Shown: positions 7,646 to 17,070, counted from the first letter of the stretch. The stretch: 58,826 bases of DNA from Bacteroidales bacterium (GCA_017483985.1 JAFUUB010000114.1:1-58826), one strand, 5' to 3'. Notes: generated by a model not told the origin, from the letters alone. Numbers and translations: made by a program.

Positions 7646-7658
7646 TCTGTAAGAAATC

Positions 7659-7973
7659 ATGAAGAAATTCCACATCAAGAAAGGCGACACCGTGTTTGTG
7701 AACGCCGGTAACGATAAGGGAAAGACCGGTAAGGTCCTCGAGGTCCTCAGAGACAAGGACCGTGTCATCGTTGAAGGTATCAATATGGTCAGCAAGCATA
7801 CCAAGCCGAATGCCAAGGCTCCGCAGGGTGGCATCATCAAGCAGGAAGCCGGCATCCACATCTCCAATGTGCAGCTCGTCGACCCGAAGACCGGTGCGGC
7901 TACCCGCGTAGGTTACAAGGAAGTTGACGGCAAGAAGGTCCGTTATGCTAAGAAATCAGGAGAGGAGATCTAA
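7659..7973 (+). CDS. rplX: 50S ribosomal protein L24
   Basis: 104 residues. The KOW motif is clear near the start ([20 protein letters not shown]), followed by '[14 protein letters not shown]' and '[19 protein letters not shown]'. L24 starts 50S assembly by binding the 5' part of 23S rRNA. Its stop lies 2 bp before rplE. Confidence 0.97.
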   Translation: MKKFHIKKGDTVFVNAGNDKGKTGKVLEVLRDKDRVIVEGINMVSKHTKPNAKAPQGGIIKQEAGIHISNVQLVDPKTGAATRVGYKEVDGKKVRYAKKSGEEI

Positions 7974-7975
7974 TT

Positions 7976-8575
7976 ATGGCAAAGAAGAAAAACGCACCCG
8001 TCGAGGTCCAGGCATTGCCGGCCGGCTATGTCCCTACCCTCAAGAAGGTCTATAAAGAGGAGATTGTCCCTGCTCTGATGAAGCAGTTCTCCTATACCAC
8101 CGTCATGCAGGTCCCGAAGCTCGTCAAGATCACCATCAATGAAGGTGTCGGCGACGCTACCCAGGACAAGAAACTCGTCGAAGAGGCCGCCGAAGAGCTC
8201 AGCCTCATCACCGGCCAGAAGGCTGTCATCACCTCCTCCAAGAAGGACGTCTCCAACTTCCGCCTCCGTAAGGGCATGCCGATCGGCACCAAGGTGACCC
8301 TCCGCGGCGTGAAGATGTATGAGTTCCTCGAGAAGCTCATCCGCGTCTCCCTCCCGCGTATCCGTGACTTCAACGGTATCGCTGAGAAGATGGACGGCCG
8401 CGGCAACTACACCCTCGGACTCAAGGAGCAGATCATCTTCCCGGAGATCGACATGGACAAGAACCCGCGCATCCACGGCATGGAGATCACGTTCGTGACC
8501 ACTGCCCGGAGTGACGAAGAGGCGCACGCCCTCCTCAAGGCGATGGGTCTTCCTTTCAAGAAACATAACAACTAA
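7976..8575 (+). CDS. rplE: 50S ribosomal protein L5
   Basis: 199 residues, slightly longer than the usual 178-185 because of an N-terminal extension of about 15 residues ([17 protein letters not shown]). Conserved blocks '[14 protein letters not shown]', 'ITGQKAV' and '[16 protein letters not shown]' identify it. L5 binds 5S rRNA in the central protuberance. The start is supported by a 2-bp spacing from rplX; an internal start would leave a larger gap. Confidence 0.96.
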   Translation: MAKKKNAPVEVQALPAGYVPTLKKVYKEEIVPALMKQFSYTTVMQVPKLVKITINEGVGDATQDKKLVEEAAEELSLITGQKAVITSSKKDVSNFRLRKGMPIGTKVTLRGVKMYEFLEKLIRVSLPRIRDFNGIAEKMDGRGNYTLGLKEQIIFPEIDMDKNPRIHGMEITFVTTARSDEEAHALLKAMGLPFKKHNN

Positions 8576-8586
8576 AAGCGTATACA

Positions 8587-8856
8587 ATGGCAAAAGAAAG
8601 TATGAAAGCCCGCGAGGTGAAGCGCGCGAAAATGGTTGCTAAGTATGCCGAAAAGCGCAAGGCCCTCAAGGAGGCCGGTGACTGGGCTGCCCTCGACAAG
8701 CTCCCGAAGAACTCCTCCTCCGTCCGCCTGCACAACCGCTGCTCCCTGACCGGTCGTCCGAAGGGATACATGCGTGCCTTCGGCCTGAGCCGCATCCAGT
8801 TCCGCGAGATGGCTTCCAACGGCCTCATCCCGGGTGTCAAGAAAGCCAGCTGGTAG
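8587..8856 (+). CDS. rpsN: 30S ribosomal protein S14
   Basis: 89 residues, the long, zinc-independent type: only one Cys ([20 protein letters not shown]) remains, where zinc-binding forms have CxxC pairs. C-terminus '[11 protein letters not shown]' is standard. S14 lies in the 30S head. It is followed by an unusually long 93-bp gap before rpsH. Confidence 0.96.
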   Translation: MAKESMKAREVKRAKMVAKYAEKRKALKEAGDWAALDKLPKNSSSVRLHNRCSLTGRPKGYMRAFGLSRIQFREMASNGLIPGVKKASW

Positions 8857-8862
8857 TGAACA

Positions 8863-8927
8863 AGCGCCCGGGTATTCCGGGACAATATATTATTAACCAA
8901 CAATCGGATATCGGGCGCTACGGCGCC
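8863..8927 (+). promoter_or_regulatory. Candidate structured RNA between rpsN and rpsH
   Basis: The 93-bp gap, the longest within the cluster, holds GC-rich complementary segments. AGCGCCCG (8863-8870) can pair with CGGGCGCT (8912-8919). The same 3' segment can instead form a local hairpin, GGCGC-UACG-GCGCC (8914-8927), with a C(UACG)G loop of the stable UNCG class. A third hairpin, CCCGG with CCGGG (8867-8871 and 8877-8881), competes with the long-range stem. Mutually exclusive pairings are typical of ribosomal protein leader switches; regulation here is inferred only. Confidence 0.4.
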
Positions 8928-8949
8928 GGTCCACAAAACAGACAAAAAA

Positions 8950-9345
8950 ATGACTGATCCCATTGCAGACTACTTGACCAGGATCCGCAACGCGTACCGC
9001 GCCGGAAAGAAGGTGGTGGAAATCCCCGCCTCCAACCTGAAGGTCGCGATCACCAAGATCCTCTTCGAGAAGGGTTACATCCTCACCTACAAGGTGGTTG
9101 AGGGAACCCCGTTCAACACCATCAAAATCGCGCTGAAGTACCATCCCCAGACCAAGGTCGCCGCTATCAAGGGCATCGACCGCATCTCCAAGCCGGGTCT
9201 GCGGAAATACGTCGACGTCGACAACATGCCGCGTGTCCTCAACGGCCTCGGCATCGCGATCCTGACGACCTCCAAGGGCGTCATTACCGACAAGGAAGCC
9301 CGTGAACTGGGCGTCGGCGGCGAAGTGATTTGCTATGTATATTAA
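8950..9345 (+). CDS. rpsH: 30S ribosomal protein S8
   Basis: 131 residues, full length. '[19 protein letters not shown]' and the C-terminal '[20 protein letters not shown]...GGEVICYVY' are the standard S8 ends. S8 binds the central domain of 16S rRNA, and in enterobacteria it also represses its own operon by binding a similar mRNA structure. The structured gap directly upstream makes such control worth considering here. Confidence 0.97.
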   Translation: MTDPIADYLTRIRNAYRAGKKVVEIPASNLKVAITKILFEKGYILTYKVVEGTPFNTIKIALKYHPQTKVAAIKGIDRISKPGLRKYVDVDNMPRVLNGLGIAILTTSKGVITDKEARELGVGGEVICYVY

Positions 9346-9363
9346 TTAAAAAACCTACAAAGA

Positions 9364-9924
9364 ATGTCAAGAATAGGAAAATTGCCTGTAAACCTTCCGT
9401 CCGGCGTCAAAGTCGAATTGACCGACGGCAACGTGTTGAAGGTTAAAGGACCTCTTGGTGAGCTCAGCCAGAAGGTTGACCCGGATATCACCGTCACCAT
9501 CGAGGGAAGCGAAATCAAATTTACCCGTCCGACCGACCAGCCGCGTCACCGTGCCATGCACGGCCTGTACCGCGCGCTCGTGAACAACATGGTCGAAGGT
9601 GTTTCCAAGGGCTTCGAAGTCAAGCAGGAATTCGTCGGTGTCGGCTACCGTGTCGACGTCCAGGGCCAGCTCCTGACCTTCGCCCTCGGTTATTCCCATG
9701 ACATCCAGCTCCTGCTCCCGGCCGAAATCAAGGCCGAAGCCGCCCAGGTCAAGAAGGGTGAGAACCCGGTGCTGATCCTCAAGAGCTACGACAAGCAGCT
9801 CCTCGGTCAGGTCGCCGCCAAGATCCGCTCCCTGCGCAAGCCTGAGCCGTATAAGGGCAAGGGTATCAAGTTCGTCGGCGAACAGCTTCGCCGCAAGGCT
9901 GGTAAGACTGCTTCTGCTAAATAA
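9364..9924 (+). CDS. rplF: 50S ribosomal protein L6
   Basis: 186 residues. Two alpha/beta repeats of the L6 type: 'MSRIGKLPVNLPSGV' at the start and 'RKPEPYKGKGIKF' near the end. L6 lies by the GTPase-associated centre. 18 bp after rpsH. Confidence 0.97.
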   Translation: MSRIGKLPVNLPSGVKVELTDGNVLKVKGPLGELSQKVDPDITVTIEGSEIKFTRPTDQPRHRAMHGLYRALVNNMVEGVSKGFEVKQEFVGVGYRVDVQGQLLTFALGYSHDIQLLLPAEIKAEAAQVKKGENPVLILKSYDKQLLGQVAAKIRSLRKPEPYKGKGIKFVGEQLRRKAGKTASAK

Positions 9925-9925
9925 T

Positions 9926-9931
9926 AGGAGG
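9926..9931 (+). promoter_or_regulatory. Strong Shine-Dalgarno site before rplR (AGGAGG)
   Basis: Perfect AGGAGG, 8 bases before the rplR ATG. Most genes here, as in Bacteroidota generally, have no recognisable Shine-Dalgarno site. Confidence 0.75.
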
Positions 9932-9939
9932 ACACAATT

Positions 9940-10299
9940 ATGTTGACTAAAATCGAAAGAAGAAGAAGGATCCACTACCGTATTCGCAAGCATGTGAACG
10001 GTACGGCTGAAAGACCCAGACTGGTTGTCTTCAGAAGCAATAAGCAGATCTACGCCCAGGTGATCAACGACCTGCAGGGTGCGACCCTCGTCGCCGCTGC
10101 GTCCAACGACAAGGCCCTCGCCGTCGAGTGCAAGGGTAAGTCCGGCAAAGAGGCTGCCGCCATCGTCGGCAAGGCCATCGCCGAGCGCGCGCTTGCCAAG
10201 GGTATCGCCGAGGTTGCATTCGACCGTGGCGGTTACCTCTACCATGGCAGAGTTAAAAGTTTGGCAGACGCTGCCCGTGAAGGCGGCCTTAAATTCTAA
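9940..10299 (+). CDS. rplR: 50S ribosomal protein L18
   Basis: 119 residues. Begins [17 protein letters not shown]; '[19 protein letters not shown]' and '[25 protein letters not shown]' are the typical L18 blocks. L18 binds 5S rRNA with L5. One of three genes in this cluster preceded by a perfect AGGAGG site. Confidence 0.97.
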   Translation: MLTKIERRRRIHYRIRKHVNGTAERPRLVVFRSNKQIYAQVINDLQGATLVAAASNDKALAVECKGKSGKEAAAIVGKAIAERALAKGIAEVAFDRGGYLYHGRVKSLADAAREGGLKF

Positions 10300-10307
10300 T
10301 CGGGACT

Positions 10308-10826
10308 ATGGCAAATACAAATGTTAAAAGAGTAAAGACCTCTGACCTTGAGCTCAAGGACAGACTGGTAGCCATCAACAGGGTCACCAAGGTGACCAAG
10401 GGTGGCCGTCACTTCCGTTTCGCGGCCATCGTCGTGGTCGGTGACGAGAATGGTGTCGTCGGTTATGGTCTCGGTAAGGCGAACGAAGTTACCGCTGCCA
10501 TCCAGAAGGGTGTCGAAGATGCGAAGAAGAACCTCGTCAAGGTTCCGGTCATCAACAAGACCATCCCTCACGAGCAGACCGCGAAGTTCGGCGGCGCCGA
10601 GGTATTCATGAAGCCCGCTGCCCCCGGTACCGGTGTGAAGGCCGGCGGTGCCATGCGTGCCGTGTTCGAGTCCGTCGGTGTGCAGAACGTCCTCGCCAAG
10701 AGCAAGGGTTCTTCCAACCCGCACAACCTCGTGAAGGCCACTGTGGCCGCCCTGACCGAAATGCGCGACGCCTATACGGTCGCCGGTCTCCGCGGTATCC
10801 CCATGTCTCAGGTTTTTAACGGATAA
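10308..10826 (+). CDS. rpsE: 30S ribosomal protein S5
   Basis: 172 residues. The double-stranded-RNA-binding-like N-terminal domain ([20 protein letters not shown]) and the C-terminal domain ([17 protein letters not shown]...[16 protein letters not shown]) match S5, which shapes decoding accuracy. No Shine-Dalgarno site precedes it. 8 bp after rplR. Confidence 0.97.
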   Translation: MANTNVKRVKTSDLELKDRLVAINRVTKVTKGGRHFRFAAIVVVGDENGVVGYGLGKANEVTAAIQKGVEDAKKNLVKVPVINKTIPHEQTAKFGGAEVFMKPAAPGTGVKAGGAMRAVFESVGVQNVLAKSKGSSNPHNLVKATVAALTEMRDAYTVAGLRGIPMSQVFNG

Positions 10827-10827
10827 A

Positions 10828-10833
10828 AGGAGG
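10828..10833 (+). promoter_or_regulatory. Strong Shine-Dalgarno site before rpmD (AGGAGG)
   Basis: Perfect AGGAGG immediately after the rpsE stop, 7 bases before the rpmD ATG. Confidence 0.75.
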
Positions 10834-10840
10834 ATACACC

Positions 10841-11020
10841 ATGGCTAAATACAGAATCACCCAGGTTATCAGCAAGAACGGCGAGACCAAGCGTCAGATC
10901 GCGAATCTCCGCTCCCTCGGCATCCACCGGATGCACCAGACGGTCGAGGTCGAAAAGACCCCGGTTACCACTGGCATGCTCCAGAAGGTGCTCCACCTCG
11001 TCAAAGTTGAAGAAATCTAA
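10841..11020 (+). CDS. rpmD: 50S ribosomal protein L30
   Basis: 59 residues (MAKYRITQVISKNGETKRQI ...), a standard short L30. 'LRSLGIHRMHQTVEVEKTP' corresponds to the family's 'L.ALGL.K....V....TP' block. Start fixed by the AGGAGG site 7 bases upstream; rplO follows 17 bp later with its own AGGAGG. Confidence 0.95.
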   Translation: MAKYRITQVISKNGETKRQIANLRSLGIHRMHQTVEVEKTPVTTGMLQKVLHLVKVEEI

Positions 11021-11023
11021 TCA

Positions 11024-11029
11024 AGGAGG
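11024..11029 (+). promoter_or_regulatory. Strong Shine-Dalgarno site before rplO (AGGAGG)
   Basis: Perfect AGGAGG, 8 bases before the rplO ATG at 11038. Confidence 0.75.
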
Positions 11030-11037
11030 AACGACAG

Positions 11038-11490
11038 ATGAATCTACATAATCTGAAACCCGCAGAAGGCGCAACCAAGACATCCAAGCGTATCGGCCGT
11101 GGCGAAGGCTCCGGCAAAGGCGGTACCGCTACCCGTGGTACCAAGGGTGCGCAGGCCCGCGCCGGCTACTCCCACAAGATCGGCTTCGAAGGTGGCCAGA
11201 TGCCTATCCAGAGAAGACTTCCGAAATTCGGATTCAAGAACCCTACCCGCGTAGAGTACAAGGCAATCAACGTTGCCGACCTCCAGGCTCTTTATGATGC
11301 TACCGGCATCGCCAAGATCGACCTTGACGTCCTCGTCGAATACGGTCTCGCCCCGGTCAAGGAACTCGTGAAGATCCTCGGCAACGGTGAACTCACCGCT
11401 AAACTTGAAGTTTCCGCTGACGCGTTCTCCAAGTCCGCCATCGCCAAGATCGAGGCGGCCGGAGGCACCGCCACCCTTGTTGAAGAGTAA
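11038..11490 (+). CDS. rplO: 50S ribosomal protein L15
   Basis: 150 residues. The Gly/Arg/Lys-rich N-terminal arm (RIGRGEGSGKGGTATRGTKG) and 'GFEGGQMPIQRRLPKFGF' are diagnostic of L15, a late 50S assembly protein. 6 bp before secY, the usual order of the spc part of the cluster. Confidence 0.97.
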   Translation: MNLHNLKPAEGATKTSKRIGRGEGSGKGGTATRGTKGAQARAGYSHKIGFEGGQMPIQRRLPKFGFKNPTRVEYKAINVADLQALYDATGIAKIDLDVLVEYGLAPVKELVKILGNGELTAKLEVSADAFSKSAIAKIEAAGGTATLVEE

Positions 11491-11496
11491 TCCAAG

Positions 11497-12834
11497 ATGA
11501 AGAAGTTTATAGAGACTATCCAGAACATCTTCAAGATCGAAGAGCTACGCAAGAGGATCGTGTACACGGTTCTCTTGGTACTCGTTTATCGACTGGGGTG
11601 CTTCATCGTGCTTCCGGGCATCGACGCATCCCTGCTGGCCAAGCTTCAGAGCAGCACCCAGGAAGGTCTTGTCGGCCTCCTGAACATGTTCTCCGGCGGT
11701 GCTTTCGGTAACGCTTCGATCTTCGCCCTCGGTGTGATGCCGTACATCTCGGCGTCCATCGTGGTCCAGCTTCTGGGCATGTTCGTCCCCTACTTCCGCA
11801 AGCTGCAGATGGAAGGGGAGAGCGGCCGCAGAAAGATCAACCAGCTGACCCGCTACCTGACCATCGCGATCCTCGCCATCCAGTGCCCTGCGTACATGGC
11901 CCAGGTTCACAACCAGGTCCCCGGATCCGCTTTTGTCGCCGTCAACCAGCTCGGCATGAGCAACTTCACCTACAACCTGATCTGCACCATCATCCTGATG
12001 GGCGGTTCCATGTTCGTGATGTGGCTCGGTGAACGCATCACCGACCGCGGCGTCGGCAACGGTATCTCCCTGATCATCATGATCGGTATCGTCGCCCGCC
12101 TGCCGTATGCCCTGGTTTCCGAAATCGGTACCAAGATGAGCACCAGCAACGGTGGTCTGCTCTTCGTCATCGTCGAGCTCGTCATCCTGTTCCTGGTCTT
12201 CTGCGCCGCCATCGCCCTCGTGCAGGCCGTCCGCAGGATCCCGGTGCAGTATGCCCGCCGCGTCATCGGCAACCGCCAGTACGGCGGTGTCCGCCAGTAC
12301 ATCCCGATCAAGATCAATGCGGCCGGCGTTATGCCGATCATCTTCGCCCAGGCGCTGATGTTCCTGCCGATGCTCTTCTCCAAGTGGGATGCCACCCGTG
12401 GATTCGCCGCTGCGATGAGCAACTATACCGGTGTCTGGTACAACCTGGTATTCGGCATCCTTGTCGTTATCTTCACCTACTTCTACACCGCCGTCACGGT
12501 CAACCCGAACATGATGGCTGAAGACATGAAGAAGAACGGCGGTTTCATCCCTGGAGTCAAGCCGGGCAAGGCTACCGCGAATTTCATCGACGGTATCCTC
12601 GACCGGGTCACCCTTCCGGGTTCCATCATGCTGGCCATCATCGCGATCCTTCCGGCTCTGGCGATGAAGATCGGTGTGACGAACCAGTTCGCAAGCTTCT
12701 ACGGCGGCACGTCCCTGTTGATCCTTGTGGGTGTTATCCTTGACACGCTCCAGCAGATTGAAAGCTATTTGCTTATGCGTCACTATGACGGCCTGATGAA
12801 GACCGGCCGTCTGTCCGGACGCTCCGGCATGTAA
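11497..12834 (+). CDS. secY: Protein translocase subunit SecY
   Basis: 445 residues with ten predicted membrane helices. This is the channel of the Sec translocon, through which the signal-peptide proteins elsewhere in this window would pass. Conserved features: 'GVMPYISASIVVQL' in helix 2, 'GERITDRGVGNGISLII' in the helix 4-5 region, and 'MAEDMKKNGGFIPGVKPGKAT' in the cytosolic loop before helix 9, ending in 'RSGM'. Full length. Between rplO and map, the usual arrangement. Confidence 0.97.
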   Translation: MKKFIETIQNIFKIEELRKRIVYTVLLVLVYRLGCFIVLPGIDASLLAKLQSSTQEGLVGLLNMFSGGAFGNASIFALGVMPYISASIVVQLLGMFVPYFRKLQMEGESGRRKINQLTRYLTIAILAIQCPAYMAQVHNQVPGSAFVAVNQLGMSNFTYNLICTIILMGGSMFVMWLGERITDRGVGNGISLIIMIGIVARLPYALVSEIGTKMSTSNGGLLFVIVELVILFLVFCAAIALVQAVRRIPVQYARRVIGNRQYGGVRQYIPIKINAAGVMPIIFAQALMFLPMLFSKWDATRGFAAAMSNYTGVWYNLVFGILVVIFTYFYTAVTVNPNMMAEDMKKNGGFIPGVKPGKATANFIDGILDRVTLPGSIMLAIIAILPALAMKIGVTNQFASFYGGTSLLILVGVILDTLQQIESYLLMRHYDGLMKTGRLSGRSGM

Positions 12835-12854
12835 TTTTTGATGGTTAAAGGAAG

Positions 12855-13631
12855 ATGGTAGCACCGAAGACAGAAGAAGCAATCGAACTGCTCAGGTACA
12901 ACGGAGAGCTCACGTCGAAGACGTTGGCGGAAGTCGGCAAGTGGGTCGCCCCAGGTGTGACAACTGCGAAGTTGAATGAGGTGGCCGAGACTTTTATCCG
13001 TGACCATGGCGCAGTTCCGAACTTCTTGGATTACGACGGTTATCCCTATGCCATCTGTGCCTCTGTGAATGATGTAGTCGTCCACGGTTTTCCGTCGGAC
13101 AAGGTCGTGCTCCAGGAGGGCGATATCGTATCGATCGACCTCGGCACGCTCTACAAGGGCTATAACGGGGATTCGGCATACACTTTCCCGGTCGGGGAAG
13201 TGGATGCCGCGACCCGCAAGCTCCTGGAAGTCACCAAGGCTTCCCTTTACAAGGGCATTGAACAGGCGGTTGCGGGAAACCGTGTCGGCGATATCGGACA
13301 CGCGGTGCAATCGTATGCCGAGTCATTCGGTTTCGGTGTCGTACGTGAGCTGGAAGGCCACGGTATCGGCCGGGACATGCACGAAGGACCGGGCGTCCCG
13401 AACTACGGGCACCAGGGTCGCGGGCCTCGTCTCGTGGACGGAATGACAATCTGCATCGAACCCATGATCACGGCGGGAGACCGCAGGGTGTACCTTGCAA
13501 GAAACGGTTGGGCGGTACACACGGCTGATCATGCGAAAGCGGCGCATTTCGAGCTTACGGTTGTTGTCCGTAAAGGCCAGGCGGAGCAGCTGTCGACCTT
13601 TGATTTCATTGAGAAGGACCTGGAAGTTTAA
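12855..13631 (+). CDS. map: Type I methionine aminopeptidase
   Basis: 258 residues. Removes the initiator Met from new proteins after deformylation. The five metal ligands of the pita-bread fold can be followed: Asp in VSIDLG, Asp in YNGDSAY, His in ELEGHGIGRDMHEGP, Glu in CIEPMI and Glu near the end in HFELTVVV. Length fits type I enzymes without an N-terminal zinc extension. 20 bp after secY and 18 bp before infA. A separate peptide deformylase relative lies at 46625-47329. Confidence 0.96.
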   Translation: MVAPKTEEAIELLRYNGELTSKTLAEVGKWVAPGVTTAKLNEVAETFIRDHGAVPNFLDYDGYPYAICASVNDVVVHGFPSDKVVLQEGDIVSIDLGTLYKGYNGDSAYTFPVGEVDAATRKLLEVTKASLYKGIEQAVAGNRVGDIGHAVQSYAESFGFGVVRELEGHGIGRDMHEGPGVPNYGHQGRGPRLVDGMTICIEPMITAGDRRVYLARNGWAVHTADHAKAAHFELTVVVRKGQAEQLSTFDFIEKDLEV

Positions 13632-13649
13632 TTTTAACGTGATATTTTA

Positions 13650-13868
13650 ATGTCGAAACAAACAGCGATCGAGATTGACGGGACCATCATTGAGACCCTC
13701 CCGAATGCAATGTTCAAAGTAGAATTGGAGAACGGCCACGTCATCCTTGCCCACATTTCCGGCAAGATGAGGCAGAATTTCATCCATATTCTCCTCGGTG
13801 ACAAGGTCAAGGTTGAAATGTCACCTTATGATTTGACCAAGGGCAGAATTTCCTTCAGATACAAATAA
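13650..13868 (+). CDS. infA: Translation initiation factor IF-1
   Basis: 72 residues, one OB fold. '[20 protein letters not shown]' and '[25 protein letters not shown]' are nearly the textbook IF-1 sequence. IF-1 blocks the A site during initiation. In the common order map-infA-rpmJ-rpsM. Confidence 0.97.
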   Translation: MSKQTAIEIDGTIIETLPNAMFKVELENGHVILAHISGKMRQNFIHILLGDKVKVEMSPYDLTKGRISFRYK

Positions 13869-13881
13869 AATTTTTTGCACC

Positions 13882-13998
13882 ATGAAAGTTAAGACATCCA
13901 TCAAAAAGCGCAGCGAAGATTGCAAGATCGTCCGTCGTAAAGGTCATCTTTACGTGATCTGCAAGAAGAACCCCAAGTTCAAGATGCGCCAGGGATAA
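13882..13998 (+). CDS. rpmJ: 50S ribosomal protein L36
   Basis: 38 residues: [20 protein letters not shown] followed by [18 protein letters not shown]. Only two Cys remain and the usual His ligand is Phe, so the zinc ribbon of the classic C+ form is incomplete; this looks like the zinc-independent type. 13 bp after infA, 38 bp before rpsM. Confidence 0.95.
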   Translation: MKVKTSIKKRSEDCKIVRRKGHLYVICKKNPKFKMRQG

Positions 13999-14036
13999 TA
14001 ACCAACGTTGTATAACAATAAAGCAATTATAAGAAT

Positions 14037-14414
14037 ATGGCAAGAATAGCCGGTGTTGATTTACCGAACAACAAGAGAGGCGAAATCGGTCTGACCTATA
14101 TTTTCGGTATCGGCCGCTCCTCCGCCCGCGCCATCCTGGATACCTGCGGCATTCCGTACGATACCAAGGTCAGCGAGTGGGATGATGACCAGATCGCCAA
14201 GATCCGCGCCGAAATCGGTGAGAACTACAAGATCGAGGGCGAACTCCGCACCTCCGTCCAGATGAACATCAAGCGCCTCATGGATATCGGTTGCTACCGT
14301 GGCATCCGCCACCGTATCGGTCTCCCCGTCCGTGGCCAGAGCACCAAGAACAACGCCCGTACCCGCAAGGGCAAGAAGAAGACCGTTGCCAACAAGAAGA
14401 AGGCAACCAAATAA
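14037..14414 (+). CDS. rpsM: 30S ribosomal protein S13
   Basis: 125 residues. '[26 protein letters not shown]' and the C-terminal '[17 protein letters not shown]' tail, which reaches the tRNA sites, are standard. S13 forms bridges with the 50S subunit from the head. First gene of the rpsM-rpsK-rpsD-rpoA-rplQ block. Confidence 0.97.
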   Translation: MARIAGVDLPNNKRGEIGLTYIFGIGRSSARAILDTCGIPYDTKVSEWDDDQIAKIRAEIGENYKIEGELRTSVQMNIKRLMDIGCYRGIRHRIGLPVRGQSTKNNARTRKGKKKTVANKKKATK

Positions 14415-14424
14415 TTGATGAATT

Positions 14425-14814
14425 ATGGCAAAGAAAACTACAACAGCTAAAAAGAGAGTCGTCAAGGTTGAGGCCGTTGGTGAAGCGCATATTTCATCAA
14501 CGTTCAACAACGTCATCGTTGCCCTGACCAACAATATCGGCCAGGTGATCAGCTGGTCTTCCGCCGGTAAGTGCGGATTCCGCGGCTCCAAGAAGAACAC
14601 TCCGTACGCTGCCCAGATGGCTGCTGAGGATGCCTCCAAGACCGCGTTCGACGCAGGTCTCCGCAAGGTCAAGTGCTATGTGAAAGGCCCGGGTGCCGGT
14701 CGTGAGTCCGCCATCCGTACCATCAACAATGCGGGTATCGAAGTCATTGAGATCGTCGATGTCACCCCGATGCCGCACAACGGTTGCCGTCCGAAAGGCC
14801 GTCGTAAAGTTTAA
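14425..14814 (+). CDS. rpsK: 30S ribosomal protein S11
   Basis: 129 residues. '[16 protein letters not shown]', '[20 protein letters not shown]' and '[18 protein letters not shown]' are the family's conserved blocks. S11 lies on the 30S platform near the mRNA exit and the anti-Shine-Dalgarno region. 10 bp after rpsM. Confidence 0.97.
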   Translation: MAKKTTTAKKRVVKVEAVGEAHISSTFNNVIVALTNNIGQVISWSSAGKCGFRGSKKNTPYAAQMAAEDASKTAFDAGLRKVKCYVKGPGAGRESAIRTINNAGIEVIEIVDVTPMPHNGCRPKGRRKV

Positions 14815-14833
14815 TTAGTAAGATTTCATTACT

Positions 14834-15439
14834 ATGGCAAGATATACTGGACCTAGCACAAAGATCGCCCGTAAATTCGGCGAGCCTATCTTCGGCTCCG
14901 ATAAATATTTCGAGAAGCGCAACTTCCCTCCGGGACAGCACGGTGCCTCCCGCAAGCGTGCCCGCAAGGCCACCGATTACGGTGCCCAGCTCAAGGAGAA
15001 GCAGAAAGTCAAATACATGTACGGCCTGCTCGAGCGTCAGTTCCGCAACACCTACGAGAAAGCGTCCCGCATGAGCGGCCAGAAGGGTGAGAACCTCCTC
15101 TTCCTCCTCGAGTCCCGCCTGGACAACCTCGTGTACCGTCTCGGCATCGCCCCGACCCGCGCCGCTGCCCGCCAGCTCGTCCTCCACAAGCACATCACCC
15201 TCAACGGCCAGGTGGTCAACATCCCGTCCGTGATCGTGAAGGCTGGTGACGTGGTCGCCGTCCGCGAGCGCTCCAAGAGCCTGGAGGTCATCCAGAACAG
15301 CGTAGCCTCCGCTACCCGTTATTCCTGGCTCGAGTTCGACGCCAAGAACCTCTGCGGCAAGTTCCTCAACGTCCCTGCCCGCGAGGAGATTCCTGAGAAC
15401 ATCAACGAACAGCTGATCGTCGACCTCTACTCCAAGTAA
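14834..15439 (+). CDS. rpsD: 30S ribosomal protein S4
   Basis: 201 residues. An early 16S rRNA-binding assembly protein with an S4 RNA-binding domain ([26 protein letters not shown], residues about 95-120, in two parts). The N-terminus lacks the zinc-binding Cys cluster, as in many bacteria. 20 bp after rpsK and 26 bp before rpoA. Confidence 0.97.
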   Translation: MARYTGPSTKIARKFGEPIFGSDKYFEKRNFPPGQHGASRKRARKATDYGAQLKEKQKVKYMYGLLERQFRNTYEKASRMSGQKGENLLFLLESRLDNLVYRLGIAPTRAAARQLVLHKHITLNGQVVNIPSVIVKAGDVVAVRERSKSLEVIQNSVASATRYSWLEFDAKNLCGKFLNVPAREEIPENINEQLIVDLYSK

Positions 15440-15465
15440 TCGTTAACACCTTAAAAAGAAATTAT

Positions 15466-16473
15466 ATGGCAATCTTAGCATTTCAGAAACCGGATAAGGT
15501 CATCATGCTCGAAGGCACCGAGACCGTCGGCCGGTTCGAATTCAGGCCCCTTGAGCCCGGATACGGACAGACGATCGGCAACGCCCTCCGTCGCATCCTC
15601 CTTTCTTCTCTGGAAGGTTTTGCTATCAGCTCGATCCGCATCAGCGGCGTGGACCAGGAGTTCGCGACCATCCCGGGCGTCATCGAGGGAATGCAGGACA
15701 TCATCCTGAACCTCAAGCAGGTCCGTTTCAAGCGGATGGTGGACAGCGTGGATTCCGAGGTAGCAAACATCACCATAAGCGGCAAGCAGGAGTTTACCGC
15801 AGAGGATATCTCCAAGGGATTGTCTTCTTTCAAGGTGCTGAATCCAGAGCTGCACATCTGCTCGCTTGAACCTTCCGTCAAACTGGAGATCTCCCTGACC
15901 ATCACCCACGGACGCGGCTTCGTGCCGGCCGAGGAGGAGCGGGACGAGAACACCCCGATCGGCACCATCCCGGTCGATGCGATCTACACCCCGATCCGCA
16001 AGGTCAACTGGACCGTCGAGAACTGGCGTGTCGAGCAGAAGACTGACTATGAAAAACTGAATCTCGAGATCGTGACCGACGGGTCCATCTCTCCGGATTC
16101 GGCCCTTCAGGAAGCAGCCAACATCCTCATCTACCACTTCAAGCTCTTCACGGATGACAACAAGATCACCCTCGAGAGCCCGGCTGAGACCGACTCCAAG
16201 GAGCTGGATGAGGAAAGTCTCCGCATGAGACATCTCCTCCTGACGAAGCTTTCCGACATGGGACTTTCCGTCCGCGCTTACAACTGTCTGAAAGCCGCCG
16301 ATATCGATACCTTCGCCGACCTTGTGTCCTACAGCCGCGCCGAACTCATGAAGTTCCGCAACTTCGGCCGCAAGTCCCTCAACGAAATCGATATCCTCGT
16401 CGAGAAGATGAAACTCTCATTCGGGATGGATGTCAGAAAGTATAACATTGAACCTAAGAAACAGAGCGTATAA
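15466..16473 (+). CDS. rpoA: RNA polymerase alpha subunit
   Basis: 335 residues. The N-terminal dimerisation domain includes '[21 protein letters not shown]' (its core) and the C-terminal domain carries two helix-hairpin-helix motifs ('[20 protein letters not shown]', '[12 protein letters not shown]'), which contact DNA and regulators. Full length. It lies between rpsD and rplQ as in most bacteria, 3 bp before rplQ. Confidence 0.97.
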   Translation: MAILAFQKPDKVIMLEGTETVGRFEFRPLEPGYGQTIGNALRRILLSSLEGFAISSIRISGVDQEFATIPGVIEGMQDIILNLKQVRFKRMVDSVDSEVANITISGKQEFTAEDISKGLSSFKVLNPELHICSLEPSVKLEISLTITHGRGFVPAEEERDENTPIGTIPVDAIYTPIRKVNWTVENWRVEQKTDYEKLNLEIVTDGSISPDSALQEAANILIYHFKLFTDDNKITLESPAETDSKELDEESLRMRHLLLTKLSDMGLSVRAYNCLKAADIDTFADLVSYSRAELMKFRNFGRKSLNEIDILVEKMKLSFGMDVRKYNIEPKKQSV

Positions 16474-16476
16474 ACG

Positions 16477-16953
16477 ATGAGGCACAACAGACAAATCAAT
16501 CTCCTCGGTCGCACGAGCGGTCACCGCAAGGCCATGCTTTCCAACATGGCGTGCTCCCTGATCATGCACAAGAGGATCAACACCACCGTCGCGAAGGCGA
16601 AGGCCCTCAAGATGTATGTCGAGCCGCTCGTCACCAAGTCCAAGGACGATTCCACGCACTCCCGCCGTGTCGTCTTCAGCTACCTGAAGGACAAGAACGC
16701 CACCGCCGAGCTGTTCCGGACCATCGCTCCGAAGATCGCTGACCGTCCGGGCGGTTACCTCCGCATCCTCCACACCGGTTTCCGTCAGGGTGATGCCGCC
16801 GAGATGGCGCTCGTCGAGTTCGTCGACTTCAACGAGGCCGCGCTTGCTTCCGCTCCGAAGGAGGCCAAGAAGAGCACCCGCCGCAGCCGCGCCAAGAAGG
16901 CTGAGGCCGCTCCGGCTCCCGCCGCAGAAGAGGCCCCGAAGACCGAAGAATAA
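16477..16953 (+). CDS. rplQ: 50S ribosomal protein L17 with acidic/basic C-terminal tail
   Basis: 158 residues. The core '[20 protein letters not shown]' to '[18 protein letters not shown]' is standard L17. Beyond about residue 125 comes a low-complexity Lys/Ala/Pro/Glu-rich tail, an extension seen in other Bacteroidota L17 proteins and probably flexible. Last gene of the cluster; a strong terminator follows after 15 bp. Confidence 0.96.
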   Translation: MRHNRQINLLGRTSGHRKAMLSNMACSLIMHKRINTTVAKAKALKMYVEPLVTKSKDDSTHSRRVVFSYLKDKNATAELFRTIAPKIADRPGGYLRILHTGFRQGDAAEMALVEFVDFNEAALASAPKEAKKSTRRSRAKKAEAAPAPAAEEAPKTEE

Positions 16954-16968
16954 TCCTTCCTTCTTCAT

Positions 16969-17001
16969 AAAAAGCGTCGCAGTACCCTGCGGCGCTTTTT
17001 T
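16969..17001 (+). terminator. Rho-independent terminator of the ribosomal protein operon
   Basis: GC-rich stem AAAGCGTCGCAG / CTGCGGCGCTTT (one G-T pair) with a short loop, ending in a run of T. It lies 15 bp after the rplQ stop. Confidence 0.85.
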
Positions 17002-17041
17002 CGTTTCCGCACAGGTGCCGAGAAGTTTTTGGGATTTTTGT

Positions 17042-17070
17042 TTTGAAGTTCATAAATCTTATTATATTTG
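17042..17070 (+). promoter_or_regulatory. Promoter of the membrane pyrophosphatase gene (TTTG ... TATATTTG)
   Basis: A TTTG at 17042-17045 and TATATTTG at 17063-17070, 17 bp apart, match the Bacteroidetes -33/-7 pair. The leader before the ATG would be about 50 bases. Confidence 0.65.
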
